From the NCBI RefSeq assembly GCF_024305035.1, contig NZ_JAMWZB010000002.1, forward strand, positions 1-45,306: 45,306 nt of DNA, written 5' to 3'. The notes below the pieces were generated by a model. It was not told where the DNA came from. It ran no database searches and was given only the letters and a program-made list of their open reading frames with translations. Position numbers and translations under genes: made by a program. The stretch comes from Algoriphagus sp. Its GTDB lineage: Bacteria; Bacteroidota; Bacteroidia; Cytophagales; Cyclobacteriaceae. Positions 34,268-41,746 of the stretch are shown here, one piece after another; within the stretch, counting starts at the first letter, position 1; each line of letters begins with the position of its first letter.

Positions 34268-36453
34268 GATTCTTGGCTTTGTTTAAAAGGGATAGTCAAA
34301 GTCACTAGGGTTCCTTTTTCATTGAATTTAGATCTATCGACTATGCTTATTTCCCCTTTCATTTTAAGATCCTTGGATAGTATTTTTAGCCGCTCTGAAG
34401 TGATTGTGGTGGCCAGAGATTTTTTTGTTTTTGATCGATTTTCTGTGTGAGAATCTATTCCTATTCCGTTGTCAGAGATGGTACAGATAAGTTGTCCCTG
34501 TTTCATTCTAAGAGATATATCAATCTTGTTTTCCCCGGGTTGCCCGTTGAATGCATGTTCAATCGCATTTTCCACAAATGGCTGAATTAGCATAGGAGGG
34601 ATTTTTATTGCTATTGGATCAATTTGATTAGCTACATGAATTGAAAAGCAGAATTGATTGTCTTCCAGATTATGGAGAGAAAGATAATTCTCCATTGCAG
34701 TGATTTCCTTGGAGAGCAAAACCAGTTTATCTCTGGAGTTTTCCAATATAATTCGCAGGAGTTTAGAAAATTTAGACAGGTAGTTCACTGATTTTCCTTC
34801 CTCTTTATTAAGGATCATCCCTTGGAGTACGGAGAGAGAATTGAAAATAAAATGAGGGGTCATCTGGGAGCGAAGCAGTTTTTGCTCCACGATGACATTT
34901 TTGGTTTTGGATTTTTCGTTTTTCAGTTTTTCTATAAAAATCAATGTTCCTAATGCGATGGAAATCAATAGAATACCAATGATGGCCCAGAGGTAATTTT
35001 GCCTTGTTTTTGCCAGATCCTGCGAGGTGTCCAAAACGGTTTTTGTCAGCTTCAGTTCTCTGATATTGGCAGAATCGAGTTCCAACTTGTATTTATACTC
35101 GTATTCCAGTTGGGCTATTTTTTCTATGTTTTCCTTATTAAAAAGGCTGTCGTCCAGTAGTTTATATTGCTTATGGTTTTTGAGCGCTTCTTTATAATTT
35201 CCCGTTGCTTCATAAATTAAGGAAAGCATTTCTGAGGCTTCTTTTTGATGGTTTAAGAACCCGGATGTTGTGGAGATTTCATAGGCTTTCAGCGCCTTGG
35301 ACAGCGCCGGCTCATACTTTTTTTGTTTTGTAAAAATTCTCGACTGTCCGATATAAGCTCCGGATAATGTCTCTACGCTTTCAATGTCCCAACTGATTTT
35401 TTCTGATTCGGAGAAGTAGGAAATTGCATTTTCAAGGTCATTAAGTTTCAGATAAGTCCCTCCGATATTATTTAGAATAAAAGGGATTTCACCGCTTGCA
35501 TCTATTTGTTTACTTATTTCTAAAGCCTCAAAATAGGTTTGAAGAGCTTTATCAAACGCCTTCTTTTCCTCGTAGATGGTTCCTAATCCGTTCAGGGTAT
35601 TGGCTACTCCTTGTTTACTGTTGATCCGTGCATAGATTCCCAATGAGCTTTCAAAGTTTTCTATAGCTCTATCAAAGTTTTTCTGAATCTTATAGATCGC
35701 TGCTATATTCCCAAGGTTATGAGCCATACTGATACTGTCCCCCAGTAACTCATTTTTATATAAAGATTTTTTGAAATGCTCTTGGGCGAGGGGATAATTA
35801 CCTAGCTTCCTATAGACGTTGCCCAAATTGTTCAGACTATAGGAAATCCGTTGTTCATTTTGATTTGCTTCAGCTATGGAAAGCGCTTTATTCAAATTAG
35901 AAATGGCTTCATCAAATTCACCTAGTACCTCATAAGCAGTTCCTAAATTTAAGAGGCTTGCTGAAAGATTATCGCTTTCGATTTCTTCTTCAATTTCAAT
36001 TGCTTTTTTAAAATTTTCAATGGCATCCCTGAGCTTGCCTTTATTTCTAAAAGTGATACCCATGGCATTGTAACTGTTTGCTATTCCCTTTTTGAAATTG
36101 ATGCTTTTATACAGTTTTTGTGCTTGAAGGTAATAACGCAAAGCTTGATCATAATTGGATTGAATAGCTTCTGTTATTCCTTTGATGTATATGCTTCTTG
36201 CCTTTCCTTTTTTAAATCCGATTGCATCGGCCAACTCCTCGGATTCACTCAAATATTCCAGTGATTTTGGAATGTCTCTGCTGAAAAAGGAGAATGCAAG
36301 GTCATTGAGAAGGTTGACCCGAATGGTGTCTTGATCTGTGTGTAGGTCTAACTCTGATTGTAAGCTATCAAGGACTGGGTTTTGCCCAAATGCACTTGTC
36401 CAAACTAGGTTGGTGAGCAAAAAACCAAGAATAATCCTAAAAGTATAGCACAT
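34264..36453 (-). CDS. TPR-containing LytS-type sensor histidine kinase
   Basis: About 729 residues from the ATG at 36453, which starts right at the signal sequence (ending TSAFGQ); an ATG nine codons upstream is also open. About nine tetratricopeptide repeats fill residues 60-430 in the periplasm. A coiled coil and one TM helix (about 495-515) follow, then the His_kinase/LytS region with the phospho-accepting His in SQMTPHFIFNSL (about H534). The compact HATPase has IQPFVENAIEHAF and SDNGIGID. This topology suggests sensing by protein contact in the periplasm. It is coupled to the LytTR regulator by a 4-base overlap. Confidence 0.93.
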   Translation of the reverse strand: MCYTFRIILGFLLTNLVWTSAFGQNPVLDSLQSELDLHTDQDTIRVNLLNDLAFSFFSRDIPKSLEYLSESEELADAIGFKKGKARSIYIKGITEAIQSNYDQALRYYLQAQKLYKSINFKKGIANSYNAMGITFRNKGKLRDAIENFKKAIEIEEEIESDNLSASLLNLGTAYEVLGEFDEAISNLNKALSIAEANQNEQRISYSLNNLGNVYRKLGNYPLAQEHFKKSLYKNELLGDSISMAHNLGNIAAIYKIQKNFDRAIENFESSLGIYARINSKQGVANTLNGLGTIYEEKKAFDKALQTYFEALEISKQIDASGEIPFILNNIGGTYLKLNDLENAISYFSESEKISWDIESVETLSGAYIGQSRIFTKQKKYEPALSKALKAYEISTTSGFLNHQKEASEMLSLIYEATGNYKEALKNHKQYKLLDDSLFNKENIEKIAQLEYEYKYKLELDSANIRELKLTKTVLDTSQDLAKTRQNYLWAIIGILLISIALGTLIFIEKLKNEKSKTKNVIVEQKLLRSQMTPHFIFNSLSVLQGMILNKEEGKSVNYLSKFSKLLRIILENSRDKLVLLSKEITAMENYLSLHNLEDNQFCFSIHVANQIDPIAIKIPPMLIQPFVENAIEHAFNGQPGENKIDISLRMKQGQLICTISDNGIGIDSHTENRSKTKKSLATTITSERLKILSKDLKMKGEISIVDRSKFNEKGTLVTLTIPFKQSQES

Positions 36454-36633
36454 GGTATTATTATAAATGATTAGAGGCAATCCAAAATTGGAGGATGGTA
36501 ATAAGCCTTGTTCCTATGCTCATTAAACTCGTTTTTGATTTTAGTGAGCTTCTAATCTCGGCCAAAATAATTGATTTATTCTCTTTTCGATAGAATTGGA
36601 TCAGATTTCTGGATAGGATTCATCTTTAAAAAG

Positions 36634-36696
36634 AAATCTCAAAGACTTGAATGAAAATTCGTAATTGTTATTTGACTGGTTCATTCCTTGAGATTT
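36634..36696 (-). terminator. Candidate terminator at the end of the MBL-fold gene
   Basis: Perfect 9-base arms AAATCTCAA (36634-36642) and TTGAGATTT (36688-36696) enclose a second pair GAATGAA (36649-36655) and TTCATTC (36680-36686). On the minus strand the structure is followed by TTTCTTTTT. The upstream arm overlaps the last codons and stop of the gene. The loop is long, so activity is uncertain. Confidence 0.45.
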
Positions 36697-38186
36697 TTTA
36701 TGCTGTTTTCTAGTTCTTCAAATGGAATTATCGTTTTCACCCCATAGTCCGAAACTGGCCAGGATTGGATGATCGTTTGAACCTCTAATCCCAAATCCTG
36801 AATAGCATTATAGAGTCCGATTTGTCGCGGGCTTACATTTTTAGGATCTCCCTCCATGGGTATCCAAACCAAATCATCTTCAAACAGAAGTTTTTCCTTT
36901 GGTAAATAGTAAATCAGGTAGTCGATTGTGTGTTTCGATTTTTCACCGATCAGGTAGATGTCCATGGAGTAATCACCATCTGAAATTCTCAAGCTGTTCT
37001 GTATTAATTCCATTTGAAGAGATCTAGAATGTAGCGATAGCCTGTCAGGTTTGACAGTTCTTTTGGCATTGACGATATAAGAGAGGTATTCCTGATTATG
37101 CTTAGAGACTATGATCTGAGCGCCTTCCTGGACAAAGGGCCTAACTCCGCCCAAATAGTGAGGGTGGTAGTGACCAAAAACAAAGTATTTGATCGGTTTA
37201 TCAGGTGCTAATTTTTTTGCTTCTGCAATGATTAATTCCCCGTTTTCACTAGTCAAAGGGGATTCTGCAACCAATAGAAAATCAGAGAACTCCACAATCA
37301 TAGCACGATCATCGGTATGGCCCAACTCCACCAGATGAATATGCTCGTTATAGGAAGAAGTAGAAACAGAAGGGACTTTTGGATCCTCATCGGCTAATTT
37401 GTAGCCAGAGGGCCTTTCCAATAATTTCGGGCTTGAGTCCGTAAATTTTGCATGAATGATATCCACATGGTCCAGGAGCTTTCCATTGATTTTTTTGATC
37501 GCTATATGTTTGGCGATATAGAATTCTCCAATTTGAAAATAATCTGAATAGGTGTATTCGGTTTCCACATCTCCAAACAGTTCGTCATGACTCAAGGTCT
37601 GGATTTTGGAAATCAGAAATGTTCCTTTGTCTATATAGAGCTTAACGGTAGTATGGTTGATTTGAACGCTATAAATAGCGCATTTTTCTTCAAGGCGTTC
37701 AATAGGGGTATGGTGTTCTTTTAGGTAGCTCAAAAGTCTATGAGGTATGTATCTCGCGGTGAGATAAATCTGTTCTTGGAAGTGGAGTTTGGTGAGCAGT
37801 TCCAGCTGCTCCTTTCCATAGTTTTGTTGAAGGAAATCCTGTTCACTCAGGACTGTTTTTGACAGGTAGCGATCCTGATTTGATCTTATAGTATCTATTT
37901 TACTAAAGTTAGTTGCATTGCTCCAAATTTCTCCCGAGGAGGAGAAATGGGTTTGTTGCCACGGGGCAAAGCTGTGGAGTAGTTGGTTGGAACTTTCCTG
38001 AAATTCGAAGTTCAAAATCTTGGTTTCCAAAGGTTCAGATTGTTTATGCCAAGATTCCTTTAGAAAATCTGTTTGAGAAAAAGAAAGGAGGGAAGTAAAG
38101 GTAAAAGCCAACAAAGTAATTATGGCCTTTAGTTTTTTATGCCCTGACTGATTTTTATAATGCTTCATAATAGGCTTTGATTTCAT
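36681..38186 (-). CDS. Secreted metallo-beta-lactamase-fold protein with altered metal motif
   Basis: 501 residues. A signal peptide ends near LLSFSQT; an in-frame ATG at 38168 is an alternative start. The N-terminal about 245 residues are unrecognised. From about 265 an MBL-fold domain begins (LVELGHTDDRAMIVEF). The canonical HxHxDHxGG metal motif appears as HYHPHYLGG, so the Asp and third His positions are His and Tyr. Later GEKSKHTIDYLIYYLP and LLFEDDLVW match the HT...LP and GDL family blocks. Metal binding may be altered or single-site. It is probably a periplasmic hydrolase of unknown substrate, transcribed alone. Confidence 0.82.
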   Translation of the reverse strand: MKSKPIMKHYKNQSGHKKLKAIITLLAFTFTSLLSFSQTDFLKESWHKQSEPLETKILNFEFQESSNQLLHSFAPWQQTHFSSSGEIWSNATNFSKIDTIRSNQDRYLSKTVLSEQDFLQQNYGKEQLELLTKLHFQEQIYLTARYIPHRLLSYLKEHHTPIERLEEKCAIYSVQINHTTVKLYIDKGTFLISKIQTLSHDELFGDVETEYTYSDYFQIGEFYIAKHIAIKKINGKLLDHVDIIHAKFTDSSPKLLERPSGYKLADEDPKVPSVSTSSYNEHIHLVELGHTDDRAMIVEFSDFLLVAESPLTSENGELIIAEAKKLAPDKPIKYFVFGHYHPHYLGGVRPFVQEGAQIIVSKHNQEYLSYIVNAKRTVKPDRLSLHSRSLQMELIQNSLRISDGDYSMDIYLIGEKSKHTIDYLIYYLPKEKLLFEDDLVWIPMEGDPKNVSPRQIGLYNAIQDLGLEVQTIIQSWPVSDYGVKTIIPFEELENSIKNLKE

Positions 38187-38272
38187 TTAAGATGGCATAG
38201 ACTGCTTTATCGTTTTTTTCCATTTCCCTCCGTTTCCAAAATGTATAGGTCCAATATTTTCTATGTAGATTT

Positions 38273-38938
38273 TCAGAGTTGGCTTTTGGCTTTCTTAAAT
38301 ATGGCTTCAAAATAAGCTTCCCTGTTAGGTTGTGACTCGATTACCTGATGAGCTTGAAGGATATCCGATATTACTTCCTTAAAGACTTTATCATAAAGAC
38401 TCTTGGGAATTCTTTGAAAAATCTCCCATTTGAATTTTTCAAAAGTTTGGCGAAGGAGAACTGGGTTCCGGTATTTATTTAAGGATACTCGTATGAGCTT
38501 TTCGGAGAGGGAGGCATCTTTGTTAAACAGTCGATTCAGGAATGAATAATTCCAAGAAAAATTGTCATAATCGATTGAAAAACCTATGAACGCCTTGATT
38601 AAGCCCAATTCCCCAAAGTCCTTTTCAATTAAATCAATTACCCTATTTGAATAGAGTGGATCCAGATCCTCATGGCTGTTGAACTGCACGATCATCCCGG
38701 TTACATCCCTATAATCTGACTCGCTTAGTTCCGTGAATTGATAGCCAATAAAATCATTGTTTTGGATTTCATAAATTTCATCTTCAATGGCAGTCTTCTG
38801 ATATTTATTGAGGATTTCTTTGATAGGATCATACCCCTGATTCTGTTCGATGAACTGTAAGGATTTGAGAGAATAGTAATAGGCAAAACCAAGGAAAGAA
38901 AGTCCTATTACTACCGAGATAATGGCCGTCTTTTTCAT
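38273..38938 (-). CDS. Single-TM protein of unknown function
   Basis: 221 residues with one N-terminal TM or signal-anchor helix (about 5-22) followed by a helical, charged domain with no recognised family. Its ATG comes one base after the stop of the short gene at 38940, so the two were probably coupled. The C-terminus (ESQPNREAYFEAIF) faintly resembles DRNPERNSYF in the 234-residue protein upstream, which might reflect distant relation; this is only an impression. Confidence 0.65.
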   Translation of the reverse strand: MKKTAIISVVIGLSFLGFAYYYSLKSLQFIEQNQGYDPIKEILNKYQKTAIEDEIYEIQNNDFIGYQFTELSESDYRDVTGMIVQFNSHEDLDPLYSNRVIDLIEKDFGELGLIKAFIGFSIDYDNFSWNYSFLNRLFNKDASLSEKLIRVSLNKYRNPVLLRQTFEKFKWEIFQRIPKSLYDKVFKEVISDILQAHQVIESQPNREAYFEAIFKKAKSQL

Positions 38939-38939
38939 A

Positions 38940-39186
38940 CTAATTCTGGTAATGGTTTTGGATATCGTTTAGGATTCGGATTATCTCCTGCTCATTTTGT
39001 TCAGTAAATCGCCTGTCCCAAAAACTAAAAGGCCATGAATACTCAAATGTTCTGGTAAATTTTTTAGAGGGAAAGTCCAGAAATTCCTCATCGCTTACAT
39101 CATATTTGGAGTAGAATTCCTGATGAAGGGGAGTATTGACAATCTCCTTATAAGCTAAGATTAAGTCATCTATAAGTTTTTTGCAT
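38940..39186 (-). pseudogene. Short gene of about 81 codons with a probable start-proximal frameshift
   Basis: The minus strand is open without stop from just after the TAG at 39197-39195 to a TAG at 38942-38940. It reads protein-like sequence including LILAYKEIVNTPLHQEF, EEFLDFPSKKFTRTFEY and WPFSFWDRRF. No in-frame ATG, GTG or TTG lies early in this frame. The ATG at 39186 becomes in-frame (MQKLIDDLIL) if one A is removed from the A6 run just after it. It is thus either a recently frameshifted gene, a sequencing error, or a C-terminal extension of the 234-residue protein cut by its TAG. It is spaced one base from the next ATG. The family is unknown. Confidence 0.6.
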
Positions 39187-39194
39187 AATTTTTC

Positions 39195-39899
39195 CTAACT
39201 GGTATTGGAGAAAAAAGTGTAGAAATAGACTTTGTTTTGGTCCCAGAAATAGGAATTCCTTTCAGGGTTGCGGTCAACGGATTGGGCCTTAAGAGCAATA
39301 TAAATCAGTTGAGATTCTCGCTCGAAATTCGAGTAGTTTTCAGGAATCGCTAAGTCCCCGAAGCCTTCCTCTACACCTTGGTATTGAAAACCAAAAGGAA
39401 TTGAAAAGACCGCAGAAAAATTCGTTCTTTCAAAATCTGCCAACTTCGGTTCAAAATCAAATGCTATTTCAAAGATCTTTTTCCAATAAGGAGACTCATA
39501 TTCCTGTTTTTGTAATTGATTAATGATTTCATCTCGTAAAGTGATTTGAAAGGATTTAGGATCATTTCTCTGCCGAGTGGCATCCAGTAGAAAAATCTCG
39601 TAACCAAATGGTGCATTTCTATAATCTTGAAAATGCCTAAAAGCAGTGAGCTCGTTTTTGATGATTTCATGCTCCGGCAAATCCTGGCAATCAATGATTT
39701 CAATGGTCCCATAGTTAACTTCCCTTTTTTGAAAAGCAACAAACTCTTTAAAAAGCAAAAAAACAGATCCTGCTAAAAATAACAGCGAAAGGAATTGAAA
39801 AGACCTCACCAGGGGCTTTCGATTAGAAAAAGCCAAGACTAAGATGGCCAGTGCGGCGAGTATAGCAGAAGTTATCACTATTTGAAGCAAAAAAATCAT
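39195..39899 (-). CDS. Two-TM protein of unknown function
   Basis: 234 residues with two N-terminal TM helices (about 3-24 and 34-52), then a soluble, aromatic-rich domain ending YFWDQNKVYFYTFFSNTS. No family is recognised. The stop TAG is followed in the same frame by the reading frame of the short gene at 38940-39186, so a longer ancestral product (about 316 residues) cannot be excluded. It is the first gene of the three-gene set 39899-38273. Confidence 0.65.
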   Translation of the reverse strand: MIFLLQIVITSAILAALAILVLAFSNRKPLVRSFQFLSLLFLAGSVFLLFKEFVAFQKREVNYGTIEIIDCQDLPEHEIIKNELTAFRHFQDYRNAPFGYEIFLLDATRQRNDPKSFQITLRDEIINQLQKQEYESPYWKKIFEIAFDFEPKLADFERTNFSAVFSIPFGFQYQGVEEGFGDLAIPENYSNFERESQLIYIALKAQSVDRNPERNSYFWDQNKVYFYTFFSNTS

Positions 39900-39962
39900 A
39901 GTCTATCCATTTAAGAATTTAGAGTTTTTGTGGTTAAAATTTGGAGCTGAATGAGATTTCTC

Positions 39963-40092
39963 TTCCCCAGATGTTTAGCCAAGCCAATAGTTTGATGTTA
40001 GGGTTGAAGAGGAAAAGTAGCATTGATTTGTTGCACATTGCTGTAAGAAAAAGTCCTCCTTTCCCAAATTTTGACTGAATACCTTCCATTTG
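39963..40092 (-). pseudogene. Decayed copy of the two-TM peptide gene
   Basis: From the ATG at 40092 the frame reads MEGIQSKFGKGGLF and continues to NIKLLAWLNIWGRE, matching MEDIKSKLGQGG...NIRLLAWIDIWGSG of the gene at 33317. The frame is then lost, the second TM helix is gone and the similarity ends near 39963. An extra 11 upstream codons are open but have no match in copy 1. Confidence 0.75.
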
Positions 40093-40300
40093 GATTGATC
40101 TTCTAAATTTTAAAAAAGGTCTCAAGAATATTAATTTTCTTGAAAACTGAATTTCGCAAGACCAATCTTGGTAATTTTTTAGCTAGGTAAAATAGCTAGT
40201 TCATATCCGTATTGTCTAATTGTATTTTTGTAAAAAGTGAATTGATTTTCGTTTTGTTGAAAATTGGGGACAAGGGTGTTTGACTAAGTTGGAAGAGCTT

Positions 40301-40391
40301 TTAATGACTAGTGAACCCCAAATTAAGCTTCAAGGCTGCTATTTTGGGAAAGAAACCGGTATTTGCTTCCAATTTTTCAATAAGTGCTCCT
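40301..40391 (-). pseudogene. Fragment of a LytTR regulator C-terminus
   Basis: Only the last about 30 codons remain. The minus strand matches the end of the regulator gene at 33530 over AAGCAAATnCCnGTTTC and keeps a TAA stop at the same relative place (40303-40301). Upstream of 40391 no further similarity is seen, so the rest of the gene was deleted. Confidence 0.6.
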
Positions 40392-40613
40392 TAACGGACT
40401 AATTTTATAGATTGTTTTTGGGCTTGCTTTAATCAATAAAACAACACGGTGCTCTTTTAAAAGATTATTTCATTCAAAATCTCTTTCAATCCTAAGAGGC
40501 ATAGCCTCATTTACATCAATATTCCTTATTTAACTTCGAATACCAAAATTAGCTTTCACCGAATGAGGCACATTTTTTTAATATTTTTTTTAAGCTAAAG
40601 TCTAAAAAAATAA

Positions 40614-40647
40614 AAAAGCCTATAAATCAATAGATTTACAGGCTTTT
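40614..40647 (-). terminator. Intrinsic terminator of tRNA-Pro (island-supplied)
   Basis: 15-base arms at 40614-40628 and 40633-40647 pair with a single G-U position and a 4-base loop. On the minus strand they are followed by a run of T (TTTTTTATTTTTTT). It starts 23 bases after the tRNA 3' end. Its sequence is unrelated to the terminator at 17405, which follows the other copy of the tRNA end. Confidence 0.85.
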
Positions 40648-40669
40648 GATTTCCCTTGAAACAGGTTTC

Positions 40670-40693
40670 GTCGGGGTGGCAGGATTCGAACCT
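40670..40693 (-). repeat. Right attachment site within tRNA-Pro
   Basis: 24 bases identical to 17442-17465. They cover the 3' acceptor strand and most of the T arm of tRNA-Pro plus one flanking G. The tRNA is complete at this copy, which is expected when the element carries a matching 3' end. Confidence 0.85.
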
Positions 40694-40744
40694 ACGACCT
40701 CCTCGTCCCAAACGAGGCGCGATACCGGGCTACGCTACACCCCG
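40671..40744 (-). tRNA. tRNA-Pro(TGG)
   Basis: On the minus strand the gene folds into a complete cloverleaf. The acceptor stem CGGGGTG/CACCCCG has discriminator A, the anticodon stem CCTCG/CGAGG holds the loop TTTGGGA (anticodon TGG, proline), and the T arm contains GGTTCGAATCC. CCA is not encoded. It is the integration target of the 17442-40693 island, whose repeat supplies its 3' end. Confidence 0.97.
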
Positions 40745-40807
40745 AACTTAGTTTTTTTGATCTTGCTTCAGATCACGATTTAACATTCGGTATGCTAAAT
40801 CGGAATG

Positions 40808-40815
40808 CAAATGTA
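40808..40815 (-). promoter_or_regulatory. Candidate tRNA-Pro promoter -7 element
   Basis: The minus strand reads TACATTTG, matching the Bacteroidota TAnnTTTG element, 63 bases before the tRNA 5' end. This would give a leader of about 55 bases for processing. The -33 element is not clear. Confidence 0.35.
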
Positions 40816-41020
40816 TGGAATAAATTGATTTATTATTGAATTGAGATTTTAAAAATTTATTTTTCTTCAGTCTCACACAATCCCACCGATTGGCTTGTTT
40901 TTTGGTTTTAATTTTTTTCCATATTGCTGAAGTCATGAAATGCCTAGAAGAATAATTCTCATACAGGGGGATGATTATGCCAGGTATTCTATGTGACCTT
41001 TGAAAATCAATGATAGACAC

Positions 41021-41746
41021 ATGAAATTCAGTTACCTCGCATTTTTCTTTCTTTATCTGTCCTGTACTGCTTCATTGGCCCAAGAAGTAATGGTTGAAGA
41101 TGAGCGCTTAAAAATTCTTCGGCTTAGTGAGCATACTTTTCAGCACATTACCTATTTACAAACAGATTCCTTTGGCAAAGTTCCCTGTAATGGAATGATC
41201 GTGGTAAATGAGGGAAAAGCATTGGTGGTGGATTCTCCGGCAGAGGAAGAGGATGCGGATAGTTTGCTTAAATGGCTTACAACAGAAATGGGACTTGAAG
41301 TATCTGGGGTAATCGCCACCCATTTTCATGAGGATTGCTTGGGAGGCTTGGAAGCTTTTCATCGCCAACAAATTCCATCCTATGGATCTAAATTGACCAT
41401 TTCTCTTGCAAAAGAGAGCGGTTTTTCTTCCCCAAAGTTGGGTTTTGATCGCTTGTTGAGTTTGAAATTGGGAAGCTTAGAGGTGAGCACTCAGTTTTTC
41501 GGGAAAGGCCATACTCAAGATAATATCGTGTGCTTTGTGGAAGAAGATCAGGTCCTTTTTGGAGGTTGTTTGGTTAAAGAGTTGGGTGCAGGAAAAGGAA
41601 ATCTGGCCGATGCTGATACGCTTTCTTGGACAACCACCATTCAGCGTCTGATCAACGCCTATCCTAAAATTGAAATCGTAGTACCCGGGCATGGTGAAAG
41701 TGGAGATCAAAAGTTGTTGGACTATACTGCCGAATTATTCAGATGA
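41021..41746 (+). CDS. Subclass B1 metallo-beta-lactamase
   Basis: About 241 residues from the ATG at 41021, where a signal peptide begins (to CTASLAQ); an ATG seven codons upstream is open. All B1 zinc ligands are present. HFHEDCLGG gives H116, H118 and D120, GKGHTQDN gives H196, FGGCLVK gives C221, and PGHGESG gives H263 (standard BBL numbering). It should be a periplasmic two-zinc enzyme that opens the beta-lactam ring, including carbapenems in known relatives. It sits beside tRNA-Pro but outside the island repeats, with no insertion sequence or integron around it, so it looks like a resident chromosomal gene. Confidence 0.9.
   Translation: MKFSYLAFFFLYLSCTASLAQEVMVEDERLKILRLSEHTFQHITYLQTDSFGKVPCNGMIVVNEGKALVVDSPAEEEDADSLLKWLTTEMGLEVSGVIATHFHEDCLGGLEAFHRQQIPSYGSKLTISLAKESGFSSPKLGFDRLLSLKLGSLEVSTQFFGKGHTQDNIVCFVEEDQVLFGGCLVKELGAGKGNLADADTLSWTTTIQRLINAYPKIEIVVPGHGESGDQKLLDYTAELFR

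Larger units (their letters stand above)
39963..40391. repeat. Direct repeat copy 2 (decayed)
   Basis: Diverged duplicate of 33190-33625 in the same orientation, about 6.8 kb away. Easily matched anchors are CTTCCCCAGAT, the block around ATATCCGTA, GAAAATTGGG, and GGAAGCAAAT on the minus strand. The remaining 222 bases to the tRNA terminator (40392-40613) show nothing recognisable. Confidence 0.75.
17442..40693. mobile_element. tRNA-Pro genomic island, about 23.2 kb, integrase not found
   Basis: The element is bounded by the 24-bp direct repeats at 17442 and 40670. The intact tRNA-Pro sits at the right end, and a distinct intrinsic terminator follows the tRNA 3' sequence at each boundary, as expected if the element supplied a new tRNA 3' end plus terminator. 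All recognisable genes inside are on the minus strand. They comprise a hipBA remnant, an 11-gene envelope operon and a LytTR/LytS region with a decayed duplication. No recombinase, relaxase or replication gene is seen, so the element is either decayed or was mobilised in trans. The boundaries are directly seen; the mechanism is inferred. Confidence 0.75.

Noticed and set aside
40748..41020. Minus-strand frame of 90 codons between tRNA-Pro and the metallo-beta-lactamase.
   Set aside because: Rich in Lys, Asn and Ser with no domain, and it occupies the probable tRNA-Pro promoter region.
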